From contig SCTU01000009.1 in the NCBI GenBank assembly GCA_004297315.1, positions 1 through 12,914 on the forward strand: a DNA stretch of 12,914 nucleotides. Direction: 5' to 3'. The notes beneath the pieces were generated by a model. That model saw nothing but the letters and a program-made list of their open reading frames with translations, was not told where the DNA came from and searched no databases. The translations under genes and the position numbers were made by a program. Below, piece after piece: positions 7,157 to 12,914 of the stretch (its first letter is position 1; every line of letters starts with the position of its first letter). The DNA is from Dehalococcoidia bacterium (GTDB taxonomy: Bacteria > Chloroflexota > Dehalococcoidia > UBA2979).

Positions 7157-9598
7157 CTAGCTGCGCGCGCCTCGACCCGCCGGCCGAGGCCTCGACCCGC
7201 CGGCGCCGGGCATCGAGCGAATGCCCGCCCGTTGAGCGCGTGCGGCGCCGGCCAGCGGCACCGGGCGAGACCGCTCCGGGGCCTGCCAGAACCGCAGGAC
7301 GCGCCGGCCGATCCGTTTCCAGAGCACGGCGCTCACCGCGCGGTAATGCCGATCCGCCTCCGCGGCCTCATCCTCGGCCTCCGGGACGGCCTGGCGCGCG
7401 TATCGCTGGTTCGTGTAGGACAGCGCGAGCGCGCGCAGCGCGGGCCGCTCGCCGACTGCGGGGACCAGCGACTCCGCGGCCTCCGCCGGGGTGTGCGCCG
7501 AGTCGGGCGCGATACCCGCCAGTTCCGCCAGGCGCATGACCTTCGACCACCGGGCGAGCGGCTGCGATAAGCCGCGGAACGGTCGTCCCCACCACCAACG
7601 CACGACGAACACGACCGCCAGCCCTGCAGCCGAAATCACCAGCATCGAAGCGAGGATGCGCGCAATGAGACGGCGGCCGGCACCGGTGCTCGTGATCACC
7701 CCACTCGACCCACCCTGCAGCGCCGGGTCGGTGTCGTCGAGGCCCTCGAAGAGCAGTGCGTCCAGATCGCTGTCGCCGGGGTGCTCCGCGGCCGCCGCCA
7801 CCGCGGCCGTGTCGTCTCCTGGGCGGGCGACGACACCGCGCGACGGTGTCGGGTTGAACTCCACCCAGCCGAGGTTGGGGAAATAGACCTCCGGCCACGT
7901 CCATGCCCGCTCTTCGGAGACCGTGTAGACCTTGTCCGTGCTGTCGAAGTCGGCGGAGTCGAGCGCGAATCCGGCGGCGAGCCGGGTGGGGATGCCGATC
8001 GACCGCAACATCACCGCCATCGCGCTGGCGAAGTGGTCGAAGTAGCCCGCCTTCTCATCGAACAGGAAGAATGCCACGGCGTCTCGGCGTGGCGCGGGAC
8101 GGTCCGGCTGCAGCGTGTAGGTGTACGTCTCGCGCAGGTAGGTCTCGACGCGCCGGACCGCCTCGTACGGCGTGGCCACGGTCCCGATGACCTGCCGCGT
8201 CAGTTCAGCGATCTCAGGCGGTGTGCCCGGCGGCAGTTGCGTGTACGTGCGAAAGATCTCGTCGGGGTATGCAGTGCCGGCATCGTGCAGCGTGTTCACG
8301 GCTGCCGCAGAGACCGCGCCCACGGTCGTGTACTCGCCGCCGGCCTTCGCGTCCCGGTCCGGTGCGATCGCGGCTGCCTGCGCGCCCGGCGCGCCGAGGA
8401 TGCGGCCGGTTTGGTCCGTGGCAAGCGGGTCACCTGGGGCGAGCAGTCGCCGCACCGGGCCGCCCTCGCCGACCACGGCGACCGTGACCTTCACGGGGCG
8501 TCGCACCTGCGCGCGGCTCGCCTCGGTGCCCTGCTCAGCCTGCTCGATCGTGAGGTCCAACTGCCGCGCGGAGGCGTGTGACAACTTCCAACCGGCCCCG
8601 GTGTACTGGTCGTACACCGCGCCCCTCAACGTGAGCGCCTCGGGCGATGACACCTGGAAGATCGGTGTGCCGTCCAGCGTGATCGGGCCCTGGAGCGGAA
8701 GCGTGGGCCCGAGCGTGTGCACGGGCACAGACTTCTTCGCCGAAATGCCGACGAACACGCCGCCGGACCCCTCCAGCCGGTCTGCGATTGGCGAGATCAC
8801 CCGGCCCCAGGCCTGCGCCACCGGGCTCCAGTTGTTCGCGGTGGGCACAGTCCAGGCGGCGAGCACCAGCACGCCGGCCACGATCGACGCCACGACCAGC
8901 ACCTCGACGGACATGAAGTCGGGCGGCCGCACGTGCTGGTGCCCCCAGCGCTCGGCGGCGCGGGTGTACTGCAGCCGCGTCACGAGCAGGACCGAGGCCA
9001 CGACGAAGACGACGACGGCGAAGGAGGGCTGCCCCGGCAGGTACGAGATGTTCGTCAGCAGCACAAAGCCGCCGGGCAGCACCGCCGTCCACGGGTTCTT
9101 CCAGCGGGCCGTGGACCACACGGTCACGTAGGCCACGATGAACACGGAGAAGACCAGCAGCACGACGAACGGCAGCGGGTCCGCGGAGAAGTCCTTCGCG
9201 AGCAGCGCCCGCCACCAGTCCGCGAGCCGCAACCAGAACTCGGACCAGCGCTGGACCCAGCCATCCTCTTTGCCGGTCCCGATCAGCAACAGCGAACGCA
9301 TCACGAGCAGCAGCGTGGTCACGGACGCGCTGACCAGCCCGAGTGCCGCCCCCATCCAGCCCGGAAGCGGCGACTTCGCGATCAGCCAGCCGAGGATGAG
9401 GCCCCACATCGAGGTGGCCACCAGCGAGGGCATCTCGTCCACCCAGTCTGCCGACTGCAGGGACCCGACCACCGGCACCATCAGGAAGACGAGCAGCGTG
9501 AAGGTCAGCCACTCCTCCCAGGAGAGCCACCACGCCGGTCCCGGGCCCTCGTCCTCGCGTCCGGGCGCGAAGTAGTCGTCCAGCGGCCGGACAGCCAT
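7157..9598 (-). CDS. TgpA-like transglutaminase-fold membrane protein, catalytic triad lost
   Basis: An 813-aa polytopic membrane protein of the TgpA/DUF3488 kind. Seven N-terminal helices lie at about 31-48, 58-74, 81-106, 142-163, 170-187, 192-208 and 231-250. A large outside region (253-644) contains the transglutaminase-like core. A last helix (645-667) precedes a cytoplasmic DUF4129-like tail (671-813). The core aligns well with active members, but the three catalytic positions are changed: GYF520DHFASAM where Cys is expected, AW566TWPEVYFP where His is expected, and FN582PTP where Asp is expected. It is therefore probably not an enzyme. The start is the ATG at 9598, which overlaps the DUF58 stop by 1 nt (TGATG); the open frame extends to 9823, but that part is antisense-like and lacks family character. 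The last 50 residues are basic and low-complexity. Confidence 0.88.
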   Translation of the reverse strand: MAVRPLDDYFAPGREDEGPGPAWWLSWEEWLTFTLLVFLMVPVVGSLQSADWVDEMPSLVATSMWGLILGWLIAKSPLPGWMGAALGLVSASVTTLLLVMRSLLLIGTGKEDGWVQRWSEFWLRLADWWRALLAKDFSADPLPFVVLLVFSVFIVAYVTVWSTARWKNPWTAVLPGGFVLLTNISYLPGQPSFAVVVFVVASVLLVTRLQYTRAAERWGHQHVRPPDFMSVEVLVVASIVAGVLVLAAWTVPTANNWSPVAQAWGRVISPIADRLEGSGGVFVGISAKKSVPVHTLGPTLPLQGPITLDGTPIFQVSSPEALTLRGAVYDQYTGAGWKLSHASARQLDLTIEQAEQGTEASRAQVRRPVKVTVAVVGEGGPVRRLLAPGDPLATDQTGRILGAPGAQAAAIAPDRDAKAGGEYTTVGAVSAAAVNTLHDAGTAYPDEIFRTYTQLPPGTPPEIAELTRQVIGTVATPYEAVRRVETYLRETYTYTLQPDRPAPRRDAVAFFLFDEKAGYFDHFASAMAVMLRSIGIPTRLAAGFALDSADFDSTDKVYTVSEERAWTWPEVYFPNLGWVEFNPTPSRGVVARPGDDTAAVAAAAEHPGDSDLDALLFEGLDDTDPALQGGSSGVITSTGAGRRLIARILASMLVISAAGLAVVFVVRWWWGRPFRGLSQPLARWSKVMRLAELAGIAPDSAHTPAEAAESLVPAVGERPALRALALSYTNQRYARQAVPEAEDEAAEADRHYRAVSAVLWKRIGRRVLRFWQAPERSRPVPLAGAARAQRAGIRSMPGAGGSRPRPAGRGARS
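7169..7208. repeat. 20-nt near-tandem direct repeat at the tgpA-like 3' end
   Basis: Two 20-nt units (7169-7188 and 7189-7208) share their first 16 bases, GCCTCGACCCGCCGGC, exactly. They lie at the 3' end of the minus-strand transglutaminase-like gene. As 20 is not a multiple of 3, the two copies are read in different frames there. Copies of GCCGGC can pair into a 7-bp stem (7178-7184 with 7199-7205). Confidence 0.85.
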
Positions 9599-10854
9599 CA
9601 GCGGCCTCCGGGCATTGCGCGCCCGAGCGCCGGGTCGGCCCCGGAGGACAGCACGCGGCGCAGGTCGTCGTGGGCCTTCACGGTGTAGGCGTAGATCCCG
9701 GCCGCGGCCAACGTGCCGTAGACCGGCAACGGGCTCGGCGCCGGCCCAAACGTGTCCGCCTCGATCAGGACGGCGGCCACCTTCACACCGCGCGCCGCGA
9801 GCGACATGAGCGTGTACGCCCACTGCTCATCCGTTGAGGGCGTCACGACGACAACAGTCGTGTGGCGGCCAAAGCGGCGCGACTCTTCCAGCAGCAGCGC
9901 ACCGAGCGAGACGTCTCCAACGGCACGCGCGAGCGCGAGCGACTCGAGGGTGCGAGTGAAGTGGCTCTGTCCGCGGTCCGGCTCGTCGATGCGCAGGTCG
10001 TCGCCGAAAGTGATGAGGCCGACCGAGCGGTTCGCGTTGACGAAGTGCCGGACAACCGCCGCGGCGACCTGCACGGCCGCCTCCTCGGTGCCGTCCTCGC
10101 CCTCACCGACGTGGTGCTGGGCCTCGAGGTCGAGCACGACCCAAATGTCGGACGCCGGGTCGAGCTCGAACTGCTTCACCATCGGCTCGCCCTTGCGCGC
10201 CGTGGCGGGCCAGTGGATGCGGTTGAACGAATCGCCCGGCGCGTACTCGCGCAGCCCGGCGACGTTCGGCGTCACGTTCTGCGTGCGGCGACGGAACCGC
10301 CCCTCACCGGGCAGATTGGCGGGCGGGATCGCGAAGTTCGGCAACTCCGGCGCGTTCGGGTAGACGAGGACGGTCGCGCGTTCCCCGAAAGTGCGCCTGA
10401 ACGTAAAGAAGCCAAACGGGTCACTGGCATCGATCGTCACGGGGCCCAGCGTGTAGACGCCACGCACGCGCGTCCGCGTGCGGTAGCCCCAGGACGCCAC
10501 CCCGCGCATCCCCATGGTGAAGACGCGCCGCGCGCTGTGCCCCGGGATCGAGGAGGGGTCCTCCACCTCCAGCCAGACCTTCGGCAGGATCGAGCGGCTC
10601 CGGACGGTGATGTGGCCCTCGATCGGTTGGCCCTGCGTCACGCGGTGGGAGGTCCGTTTGACCTCCACCTCCAGACTGTTCGCCATCGCGCGCGACCAGA
10701 AGTAGAGCAGCGGGATCGCGATCACGATGACGTAGGCCACGCGGAAGAGGAGCCAGAACCCCGTCGCGAGGCCCACGACGACGCAGGTGACCGCCACGGC
10801 GACCGCGAGCACGACGTTGCCGCGGCGCACGACCTCGCGCAGGAACCGGCGCAC
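9598..10854 (-). CDS. DUF58 family membrane protein (long form)
   Basis: A 418-aa DUF58 protein of the long, membrane-anchored type. Two hydrophobic helices near the N-terminus (about 13-31 and 35-52) are followed by an outer beta-rich domain and the conserved DUF58 block LREYAPGDSFNRIHWPATAR (201-220). The VWA-like part begins at WVVLDLEAQ (D242), where the expected D-x-S-x-S metal motif reads D-L-E-A-Q, so metal binding is doubtful. I chose the GTG at 10854: GAGG at 10864-10861 lies 6 nt upstream, and this start leaves 16 nt after the moxR stop. The longer GTG start at 10911 would overlap moxR by 41 nt and add a Cys/Arg/Pro-rich segment unlike the family. It is the middle gene of the minus operon, coupled to the TgpA-like gene by TGATG. 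Confidence 0.9.
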   Translation of the reverse strand: MRRFLREVVRRGNVVLAVAVAVTCVVVGLATGFWLLFRVAYVIVIAIPLLYFWSRAMANSLEVEVKRTSHRVTQGQPIEGHITVRSRSILPKVWLEVEDPSSIPGHSARRVFTMGMRGVASWGYRTRTRVRGVYTLGPVTIDASDPFGFFTFRRTFGERATVLVYPNAPELPNFAIPPANLPGEGRFRRRTQNVTPNVAGLREYAPGDSFNRIHWPATARKGEPMVKQFELDPASDIWVVLDLEAQHHVGEGEDGTEEAAVQVAAAVVRHFVNANRSVGLITFGDDLRIDEPDRGQSHFTRTLESLALARAVGDVSLGALLLEESRRFGRHTTVVVVTPSTDEQWAYTLMSLAARGVKVAAVLIEADTFGPAPSPLPVYGTLAAAGIYAYTVKAHDDLRRVLSSGADPALGRAMPGGR

Positions 10855-10870
10855 GTCCGGCCTCGCCGGC

Positions 10871-11827
10871 TTAGGTGCCGCCGCGGGCGCGGACGCCCGG
10901 CACCGGCACACGCCCCAGGACTTCCTCGATGATCTGCCGCGCGTCGATCTCCCGGACGCGCGCGCTGGGGCTCACGATGACGCGGTGCCCGAAGGTGGAG
11001 TAGGCGAGGAGCTTCACGTCGTCCGGCTGGACGAAGTCACGCCCGGCCAGCATCGCGTACGCCTGCGTCGCCCGCATCAACGCCAGCGAGCCGCGCGGCG
11101 ACACCCCGAGGTACGCCGCCTCGTGCTCACGCGTCGCGTTCGCGAGACTCACGATGTACTGCTTGATCAGCGGGTCGACGTAGATCCGGCCCACCGCGTC
11201 CTGCAGTTCGACCAGTTCCGCCGGCGTGACGACCTCGCCCAACGTCTCGATCGGATGGCGCTCCTGCTGGGCGTCCATGATCAGGACCTCGTCGGTCGGG
11301 CTCGGGTAGCCGAGGTGGATGCGCATGAAGAAGCGGTCCAGCTGGGCCTCGGGCAGCGGGAACGTGCCCTCGTACTCGATGGGGTTCTGCGTCGCCATCA
11401 CCATGTTCGGCCGCGGCAGCGGGTGGGTGACCCCGTCCACGGTGACCTGGTGCTCCTCCATCGCCTCGAGGAGCGCGGATTGCGTCTTCGGCGTCGCGCG
11501 GTTCACCTCGTCGGCGAGCACGATCTGGGCAATGATCGGGCCGGGGCGGAAGACGAACTCGCCCGTGCCCTGGCGGTAGACCGAGACACCCGTCACGTCC
11601 GTGGGGAGCAGGTCCGGCGTGAACTGGATGCGCGCGAACGAGCAGCCGGTGGACGTGGCCAGCGCCCGCGCGAGCATCGTCTTACCCACGCCCGGGACAT
11701 CCTCGATCAGCAGGTGACCGCGGCACAGCAGCGTGACAAGGGCGAACCGCGCCTCCTCCGTCTTGCCGATGATGACGCGCTCGACATTCGCCAGGATGCG
11801 CTCCGCGACGAGTTTCGGGGCTTCCAT
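10871..11827 (-). CDS. MoxR-family AAA+ ATPase (transglutaminase operon)
   Basis: A 318-aa cytoplasmic AAA+ ATPase, the second MoxR protein in the window. Motifs: Walker A DVPGVGKT (43-50, K49), the family block FARIQFTPDLLPTDVTG, Walker B IVLADE (D106, E107), sensor 1 ATQNP (N148), LPEAQLDRF with R165 as likely arginine finger, and the lid motif GVSPRGSLALMRATQAYA. All residues needed for ATP hydrolysis appear present. It differs from the first copy in Walker A (VGKT against LAKT), so the two are diverged paralogs, not a recent duplication. The ATG at 11827 has a strong GGAGG (11837-11833) with 5-nt spacing; the frame is open to 11902 with an ATG at 11854, but neither has a good ribosome-binding site. 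It is the first gene of the minus operon, with a likely promoter at 11961-11969. Confidence 0.94.
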   Translation of the reverse strand: MEAPKLVAERILANVERVIIGKTEEARFALVTLLCRGHLLIEDVPGVGKTMLARALATSTGCSFARIQFTPDLLPTDVTGVSVYRQGTGEFVFRPGPIIAQIVLADEVNRATPKTQSALLEAMEEHQVTVDGVTHPLPRPNMVMATQNPIEYEGTFPLPEAQLDRFFMRIHLGYPSPTDEVLIMDAQQERHPIETLGEVVTPAELVELQDAVGRIYVDPLIKQYIVSLANATREHEAAYLGVSPRGSLALMRATQAYAMLAGRDFVQPDDVKLLAYSTFGHRVIVSPSARVREIDARQIIEEVLGRVPVPGVRARGGT

Positions 11828-11887
11828 CTGCTCCTCCGCTGGGGCCCTCGACATGAGGGTGTTGTCCGGAACCTGGGGTGCCGAAGG

Positions 11888-11910
11888 GAGTCTCAGCCGC
11901 ACCGAGACTC
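11888..11910 (-). other. Leader hairpin in the moxR 5' region
   Basis: GAGTCTC and GAGACTC form a perfect 7-bp stem around a 9-nt loop, read on the minus strand. If transcription starts near 11954, this lies about midway in a leader of roughly 127 nt. The loop contains GGTGC, which can pair with GCACC a few bases downstream (about 11882-11876), giving either a competing hairpin or a small pseudoknot. No U-run follows, so it is not a typical terminator. Confidence 0.4.
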
Positions 11911-11960
11911 TGCGCTTTCAGGGTACCGGGCCGGGGCCGCAACCGGCTTGGAATGGCGCG

Positions 11961-11969
11961 AGTATAGCA
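11961..11969 (-). promoter_or_regulatory. Extended -10 promoter for the minus-strand MoxR operon
   Basis: On the minus strand this reads TGCTATACT: an extended TG motif one base before TATACT, which matches 5 of 6 consensus bases. It is one of few AT-rich sites in the region. No -35 match is seen at 17 nt (CCGGGC), which is acceptable for an extended -10. Predicted start of transcription is near 11954. The site ends 4 nt from the inverted repeat at 11974-12011. Confidence 0.55.
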
Positions 11970-11973
11970 ATCG

Positions 11974-12011
11974 GTCCGGAGGCGCCCGGAAATTTCGTGG
12001 CGCCTCCGGAC
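11974..12011. repeat. Perfect 13-bp inverted repeat between divergent genes
   Basis: GTCCGGAGGCGCC (11974-11986) and GGCGCCTCCGGAC (11999-12011) are exact reverse complements around a 12-nt AT-rich centre holding GAAATTTC. It lies between the minus-strand extended -10 and the plus-strand TAGGAT, covering the -35 position of the former. An operator for a dimeric regulator of both genes is the most attractive reading. A structural palindrome or a dispersed repeat element are alternatives. There is no T-run on either side to suggest a terminator. Confidence 0.8.
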
Positions 12012-12013
12012 GG

Positions 12014-12019
12014 TAGGAT
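12014..12019 (+). promoter_or_regulatory. Possible -10 element for the M23 peptidase gene
   Basis: TAGGAT matches 4 of 6 consensus bases and lies 38 nt upstream of the chosen GTG start, just right of the inverted repeat. The predicted transcript would begin near 12026, next to the hairpin at 12028-12043. No recognisable -35 is seen. Confidence 0.3.
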
Positions 12020-12027
12020 GGATCGGG

Positions 12028-12043
12028 GCGCCCTTTCGGGCGC
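12028..12043 (+). other. Hairpin in the 5' leader of the M23 gene
   Basis: GCGCCC-TTTC-GGGCGC forms a perfect 6-bp GC stem with a 4-nt loop. It ends 4 nt before the GGGGG ribosome-binding site (12048-12052). If transcription starts near 12026 the hairpin sits at the very 5' end of the mRNA, where it could protect the transcript or modulate initiation. Confidence 0.45.
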
Positions 12044-12057
12044 ACGTGGGGGAACCA

Positions 12058-12914
12058 GTGGACGAAGCGTCTCCGAGGCGGTGGACGCGACGCGCCCTGC
12101 TGCGTGCGGGGCTCGCGCTCGGCGTTGCGCTGCCTGCCGGTGCCGCCGGCCTCCGCATCCTGAACGCGGGCGAACGTGCCGCGCCCGCGGGGGAGACCGT
12201 CCCGCCCCCGACCCCGGCTGAGGACGCCACCCACACGCTCCCTGCCATGCCGGCGGCCACAGAGACCTCCACGGCCGCGCCTTCCTCGACGCCAGTCGCG
12301 ACGCAAAGCGCCACCGCCAGCGCGACGCCGAGTCCTACGCCCAGCCCGACCGCTACACCCCTGCCCACCGCGACCTTTGAATTCCGTCCCCGAAACGTGG
12401 GCAACGGCGAGACAGCGCTCCTGCTCGTCCACGCGACCGAGCCGCGGGGCGAAGTGCGCTTCCTCGGGAGGACATTCCCGCTTCGGCAACAGGGCGGCCT
12501 GCTCTGGACGCTCGTCGGGGTGCCGACCGAGGCCGCGCTTGGCCCGCGCACAGCCGAGGTGACGCTGCAGGATGCAAACGGCGTCACGACGCAGCGGGCC
12601 ACGGCCAGCACAGCGGTGGTCGCGGTCGAACGGCCGGTGGACTACCTCGTGGTCACGGAGGAAGTGCAGTCGCTGCTCACTCCTGAGGCCGGGATCACGG
12701 AGGAGCAGTTGCGGGCGAAGGAGTTCTCTGTCTTCGACTCGCCCGTCCGCTGGCAGCGGCCGTTCATCCAGCCTGCGGCCGGAGAGGTGTCGACACAGTT
12801 TGGCTCCGGGCGTTCGGTGAACGGCGGCCCCGTCGGTGGCTTCCATTCGGGCGCGGACATCGCGAACGATCGCGGCACGCCGGTCGTCGCGGCCGCGCCC
12901 GCGCGCGTGGCGTT
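12058..12914 (+). CDS. M23-family (LytM-like) metallopeptidase, 3' truncated
   Basis: Exported zinc endopeptidase expected to cut peptidoglycan cross-links; 285 codons are visible before the window ends. The GTG start has GGGGG at 5-nt spacing. The N-terminus holds a Tat-like motif T10-R-R-A-L-L-R16 followed by an Ala/Leu/Gly hydrophobic stretch (17-32), so folded export or membrane anchoring is likely. Residues about 40-105 are a Pro/Ser/Thr-rich linker (TPSPTPSPTATP) typical of wall-spanning proteins. A beta-rich domain follows (about 107-200, with NGETALLLVHATEP). The M23 domain starts near 236: STQFGSGRSVNGGPVGGFH is cited by its end, H263, which with D267 forms the H-x-x-x-D zinc motif, then GTPVVAAAPARVA. 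The second zinc His motif lies beyond the window. It is divergent from the MoxR operon across a 230-nt region. Confidence 0.9.
   Translation, partial: MDEASPRRWTRRALLRAGLALGVALPAGAAGLRILNAGERAAPAGETVPPPTPAEDATHTLPAMPAATETSTAAPSSTPVATQSATASATPSPTPSPTATPLPTATFEFRPRNVGNGETALLLVHATEPRGEVRFLGRTFPLRQQGGLLWTLVGVPTEAALGPRTAEVTLQDANGVTTQRATASTAVVAVERPVDYLVVTEEVQSLLTPEAGITEEQLRAKEFSVFDSPVRWQRPFIQPAAGEVSTQFGSGRSVNGGPVGGFHSGADIANDRGTPVVAAAPARVA

Noticed and set aside
7178..7205. Possible bidirectional terminator between the convergent operons
   Set aside because: Only a 7-bp stem with a 14-nt loop, inside the tgpA-like coding end, and no T-run on either strand.
9599..9823. 75-residue N-terminal extension of the TgpA-like protein
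   Set aside because: It lies wholly inside the DUF58 coding region in another frame, and the ATG at 9598 with TGATG coupling is a much better start.
10787..12016. 409-codon plus-strand open frame opposite the second moxR
   Set aside because: Antisense shadow of the MoxR and DUF58 genes; its composition is that of a reverse-frame translation of MoxR.
1..12914. CRISPR arrays, tRNA/rRNA genes, insertion sequences or defence genes
   Set aside because: No regularly spaced repeats, tRNA-like cloverleaf, transposase motifs or terminal inverted repeats were recognised on either strand.

Overview
This is a strongly GC-rich bacterial chromosomal fragment, densely coding and with very short intergenic gaps. 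The Pro/Ser/Thr-rich 'TPSPTPSPTATP' style linker in the last gene, the many GTG/ATG overlaps, and the pairing of a MoxR-DUF58-transglutaminase cluster with a Bat-like cluster fit a high-GC Chloroflexota lineage (Thermomicrobia or Dehalococcoidia type). That placement is an inference; Actinomycetota-like high-GC bacteria cannot be excluded from the sequence alone. Bases 1-13 exactly match the 3' end of the Illumina TruSeq adapter, so the left edge is a contig end carrying untrimmed adapter.

Layout. (1) 14-1344, plus strand: the C-terminal part of the DNA polymerase III alpha subunit (dnaE). (2) 1429-7149, plus strand: a tightly coupled operon of MoxR AAA+ ATPase, DUF58 protein, exported BatD/DUF4381-like membrane protein, BatA-like VWA membrane protein, and a BatB-like VWA protein fused to a BatC-like TPR domain. 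The last four genes overlap by 1 to 4 nt. (3) 11827-7157, minus strand: a second operon of MoxR ATPase, long-form DUF58 membrane protein and TgpA-like transglutaminase-fold membrane protein, converging on the first operon with only 7 nt between the two stop codons. (4) 11828-12057: a divergent control region with a good extended -10 promoter for the minus operon, a perfect 13-bp inverted repeat and two further hairpins. (5) 12058 to the window end, plus strand: an M23 (LytM-type) peptidase with a Tat-like signal, cut off by the window edge.

How they may work together. MoxR ATPases are thought to act as chaperone-like remodelers with VWA/DUF58 partners, and the Bat proteins form membrane complexes at the cell envelope. 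Here two such modules lie tail to tail beside an envelope peptidase gene, which suggests a cell-envelope role; the substrate is unknown. The most notable feature is that the transglutaminase-like protein has lost all three expected catalytic residues (Cys to Phe, His to Trp, Asp to Asn), so it is probably a binding or scaffold protein. The second is that the BatB-BatC fusion keeps what looks like a complete lipoprotein signal peptide at the fusion joint. I see no mobile element, CRISPR array, tRNA, rRNA or defence system. Most of the window is a known kind of locus rather than a clearly new system.
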